9,116 nucleotides of DNA from contig CACWKJ010000032.1 of NCBI GenBank assembly GCA_902761395.1, forward strand, positions 1 to 9,116, written 5' to 3'. Below are positions 7,501-9,116 of this stretch, in pieces (the stretch's first letter is position 1; the number at the start of each line of letters is the position of its first letter). A program made the position numbers and the translations under genes. The DNA comes from an uncultured Elusimicrobium sp. (GTDB lineage: Bacteria > Elusimicrobiota > Endomicrobiia > Endomicrobiales > Endomicrobiaceae). Under the pieces are notes generated by a model. It did no database searches and was not told the origin of the DNA. It saw nothing but the letters and a program-made list of their open reading frames with translations.

Positions 7501-9116
7501 TAGAAATTATAAATAAATATTTCAATGATATTGTAAATTTTACAAAAGTATTCACAATGAATGAAACTGATGGTGATTATCTGTTAATTGAATCTTTTGC
7601 AGCTGTCTTATTGACCGGAACAGCACAAGATATAGAAACTTTCATAACCGACAAAATTATATTTTCAAAAATAGATAAACAAGAATATAAAAGTATTATA
7701 AGAAAAATGTATGAAAAAAAACTAAGCAAAGTTTTAAATATAACACCCGATATGTATGATGTTATAGATGAAATATTTTTCACAATTTTGGGCAAAAGAG
7801 TTTTGCTGCTTAAAAACAGACAAATACCCTATGAAATAACCGACCTGATAGACACAATAAACGATGATATTATTGACTTTAAAAGCTATTGTGATTTAGG
7901 TAATGTGACCGTTGATAAAGATTGCCTTGAAAAATTGTTAACAATACTAAAAAAGAAAAAAAACATAGAAGATGTGCCAAACGAACAACTTATAAACTCC
8001 TTCATAGAAGCTTTAAATTATGTTTTCCCTTCTTCTTCCACAGGTCTCTTTAGTATAATTCAAACAAATTCCGATATGTATAATGCAATAAACAAAGTTC
8101 TTCCTCAAATTTTGCAAAAGCACAACAAAGTTATAAATTTAAGTTCTGTTATAAATTTAATTATAAATCCGAGTGTATATCAAAGTATAGATATAACAAA
8201 AGAAATATTGAAAGCAGATAATGATTTAGAAGAATTTCTTGATATACTTACCGAACTTTTTGTAACTCTTGTCAGAGATTATAATCTTTCTTTCAATACG
8301 GATATCACAAATCCGCAAATAAAAGATTATGCAAAAGACAGGCAATTAGTAGCAGATTTACCTAAAGAATTATTTTCCAAACTCCCTGCATTTATACAAG
8401 AAATTTTATTTGATGAAGAAACAACAACAATAATAAGAAGACGAAACGATTTTACCATGGAATATTTCTTGCCAAACAAAAAGAAAACTAATGCTTTATT
8501 AAAACTTATTTTGCAAGAAACATTTACATTACTTAAAAATAAGGGATATGAAGAATTATTAAGTATTGAAAGCACAGAAGACATAATGATATTCGCCGGG
8601 CGAATTGCTTCCGGTGTAAGTAACGGAAAAAATATTGCTGTTAATCCGGTTGATGAAAGTTTTTTAAATGTTGTGGCTCACGAACTCGGACATATTTTGT
8701 TCACATCCGCAAATTTTTCTCATCATAAATCAACTGCAGTTCACGAATTATTTGCTTACTCTTTAGGCCTGCTTACAACAACAGCATTTAATGATACAGA
8801 TATTGAAACAGAAAAATTCTTACCGGTAACTTACGAAAACATTATAGATAGTGACGAACATTCTTTACCTAAAACATTGTTACAACTCGTTATTGATGCT
8901 AAAGGCAGACCTTTAAACGAAAGAGAAATTTTGGTTATTTTAAATGCTTGTAAAACAGTTATGGAAGAAGATATTTTCAGAATTGATAATATTTCATTAG
9001 CATACAAAATATTGAATATTTTAGAACAAGATTCTTATTTTATGAGAGATCTTTTACCTAATTCACTTACAATGAAACTTGAAACTGCACTTGATGAACC
9101 TCAAGAAAGAAAAGAA
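4587..9116 (+). CDS. Giant secreted protein: TIKI/TraB/EreA-like N-terminal domain plus two HExxH metallopeptidase-like modules (3' end outside window)
   Basis: I read the frame as open from ATG 4587 to the window end: at least 1510 residues, with no stop. Residues 1 to about 26 form a signal peptide (K4-K5, hydrophobic 6-20); no proper lipobox precedes C26, so the product is probably exported rather than lipidated. Residues about 50-475 carry spaced motifs of the TraB/TIKI/EreA/ChaN-like superfamily: VVINIQDLHGN with H63, IYLEG with E91, YGLEN with E143, NERN with E420-R421, and ITGGYHSEGLSKLL with H451. A helical linker follows to about 680. Module A has HEFAHE (816-821), HETH (840-843) and DVH (903-905). 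Module B has HELGH (1365-1369), HE (1386-1387) and DEH (1423-1425). The modules are separated by about 300 helical residues. The start has only a weak GGCGG (4575-4579) upstream. The export and motifs are visible; peptidase activity is inference. Confidence 0.85.
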   Translation, partial: MNIKKFISLVTAICFVSLSFSDIIYCQYPADVTSPLSEQNLGSVTFSNIKDSQNVVINIQDLHGNSQVQKNIYSILKQLSEKNDIKAIYLEGASDKVDVSWLQNPDKTTQTEVSDILLNMGILTGTEYFVLNDTKNIPLYGLENKKVHQDNINRLSLMINDTDFVKEKLLSIKKDLTILSNRFVNSQSKNFSNLINSYKTKEIDTLHFYSALINYVDTISKNPNKYNNLINLQKEDYPDLYLFRDMLALETKINKKKLPKEIQNVLATIKENLTIQEYKNFLNVTGDTKNLINYINRFCSTKNINLAKKYPNINLMIQYQTKSENINLANVLKQEQLIINNIKSSLSFNSTEYEISFLNDFYVYLESALTNNLTAKDCDYFNKSVDKFEKLYPKYVVYNQLNDIKKDIDNSKVFYQVNNERNFIFLEKIKDTLNKNPNGKNVIVAITGGYHSEGLSKLLEQSNISFISVTPNTAALNNNSNIYNNVINEESLQYSKETLAFTIASQMPDAAFIKILISAGLQNKVPYNQIKQICRNIFKEDFADSGTSFTVTINEQPFTIEQQNGYAVFNSDITGTDDGLGKDLSVLTQDIISEDGNSGLKLLLNLLNIINRSQPFDTFSLTTEDKIFQEMINTLVFFVENLNVHFSNGFERTDIEEYVNNEIAQNDKRTDKTLNGIDINTARYLPGFIQSVLYENDKSEKQIQRRIKKAKQKVIDDIETKFLEKYYDGSLQISGLISIIIKEILSFAQDFDFKTFDSASKPYLLNFIDISKALTYLTVSAFSLDNKNTKGISLNQGLIGISRHLQYGTLVESMGHEFAHEMLLLMKDFHPSGNTKNLAHETHSFIFSLLFAQIFNEMLISAFSEEQGYRDYDKFMVDLDKMFTDTIDRNLTKDSQSLEEVPDVHVPALNFIKVLNRCLGKDGKIMSLENLTYLAQTVREVFADKSFEELSYSTVFYTILMEFAKKVNSNSVEIINKYFNDIVNFTKVFTMNETDGDYLLIESFAAVLLTGTAQDIETFITDKIIFSKIDKQEYKSIIRKMYEKKLSKVLNITPDMYDVIDEIFFTILGKRVLLLKNRQIPYEITDLIDTINDDIIDFKSYCDLGNVTVDKDCLEKLLTILKKKKNIEDVPNEQLINSFIEALNYVFPSSSTGLFSIIQTNSDMYNAINKVLPQILQKHNKVINLSSVINLIINPSVYQSIDITKEILKADNDLEEFLDILTELFVTLVRDYNLSFNTDITNPQIKDYAKDRQLVADLPKELFSKLPAFIQEILFDEETTTIIRRRNDFTMEYFLPNKKKTNALLKLILQETFTLLKNKGYEELLSIESTEDIMIFAGRIASGVSNGKNIAVNPVDESFLNVVAHELGHILFTSANFSHHKSTAVHELFAYSLGLLTTTAFNDTDIETEKFLPVTYENIIDSDEHSLPKTLLQLVIDAKGRPLNEREILVILNACKTVMEEDIFRIDNISLAYKILNILEQDSYFMRDLLPNSLTMKLETALDEPQERKE
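6639..7466 (+). repeat. Module A: first HExxH domain of the giant protein
   Basis: This is an internal protein repeat (residues 685 to about 960), paired with 8382-9014. It opens with LPGFIQSVLYEN and RR, continues with GISLNQGL and then MGHEFAHE (HExxH at 816-820). AHETH follows with E841, 20 residues after the second histidine, a spacing suited to a gluzincin third ligand. DVHVP lies at 903-907. The zinc-binding role is inferred from these motifs. Confidence 0.65.
8382..9014 (+). repeat. Module B: second HExxH domain of the giant protein
   Basis: Residues 1266 to about 1476 repeat the order of module A: LPAFIQEILFDE and RRR, then NIAVNP, VAHELGHI (HExxH at 1365-1369), VHELFAYSLGLL with E1387 as possible third ligand, and DEHSLP (1423-1428). 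It is shorter than module A by about 30 residues before and about 30 after the HExxH motif. HELGH is the more canonical zincin motif of the two. Confidence 0.65.

Overview
The window is AT-rich (about 30% GC by eye) and uses the standard code. The genes encode lipoproteins and a secreted protein of Gram-negative type. The probable source is an anaerobic, host- or sediment-associated Gram-negative lineage. I lean towards Elusimicrobiota (Endomicrobia-like) because giant secreted proteins with a similar N-terminal domain are, as I recall, typical of Elusimicrobiota and Omnitrophota. No phylogenetic marker is present, so this is inference.

Layout, all genes on the + strand. Positions 1-383 hold no convincing gene; they contain three hairpin-forming sequences and, at the right end, a sigma70-type promoter with a palindrome in its spacer. 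Next comes a tight four-gene operon (gaps of 7, -1 and 2 nt): an LpoB-like lipoprotein (384-1013), two paralogous COG3014-like TPR lipoproteins (1021-2487 and 2487-3911), and a stand-alone copy of the cobalamin-dependent methionine synthase reactivation domain (3914-4504). LpoB and COG3014 genes are neighbours in other bacteria as well, which suggests an envelope or peptidoglycan-related unit. The B12-enzyme gene at the end is the odd member.

After an 82-nt gap with its own candidate promoter, one open reading frame runs from 4587 off the end of the window (at least 1510 codons). It encodes a secreted giant protein. Its N-terminal domain (about residues 50-475) has the spaced motifs of the TraB/TIKI/EreA/ChaN-like superfamily. 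Further on are two copies of a HExxH metallopeptidase-like module (about residues 685-960 and 1266-1476) that look like an ancient internal duplication. This protein is the most likely undescribed system in the window: a giant extracytoplasmic polypeptide joining a TIKI-like domain to at least two zincin-like domains.
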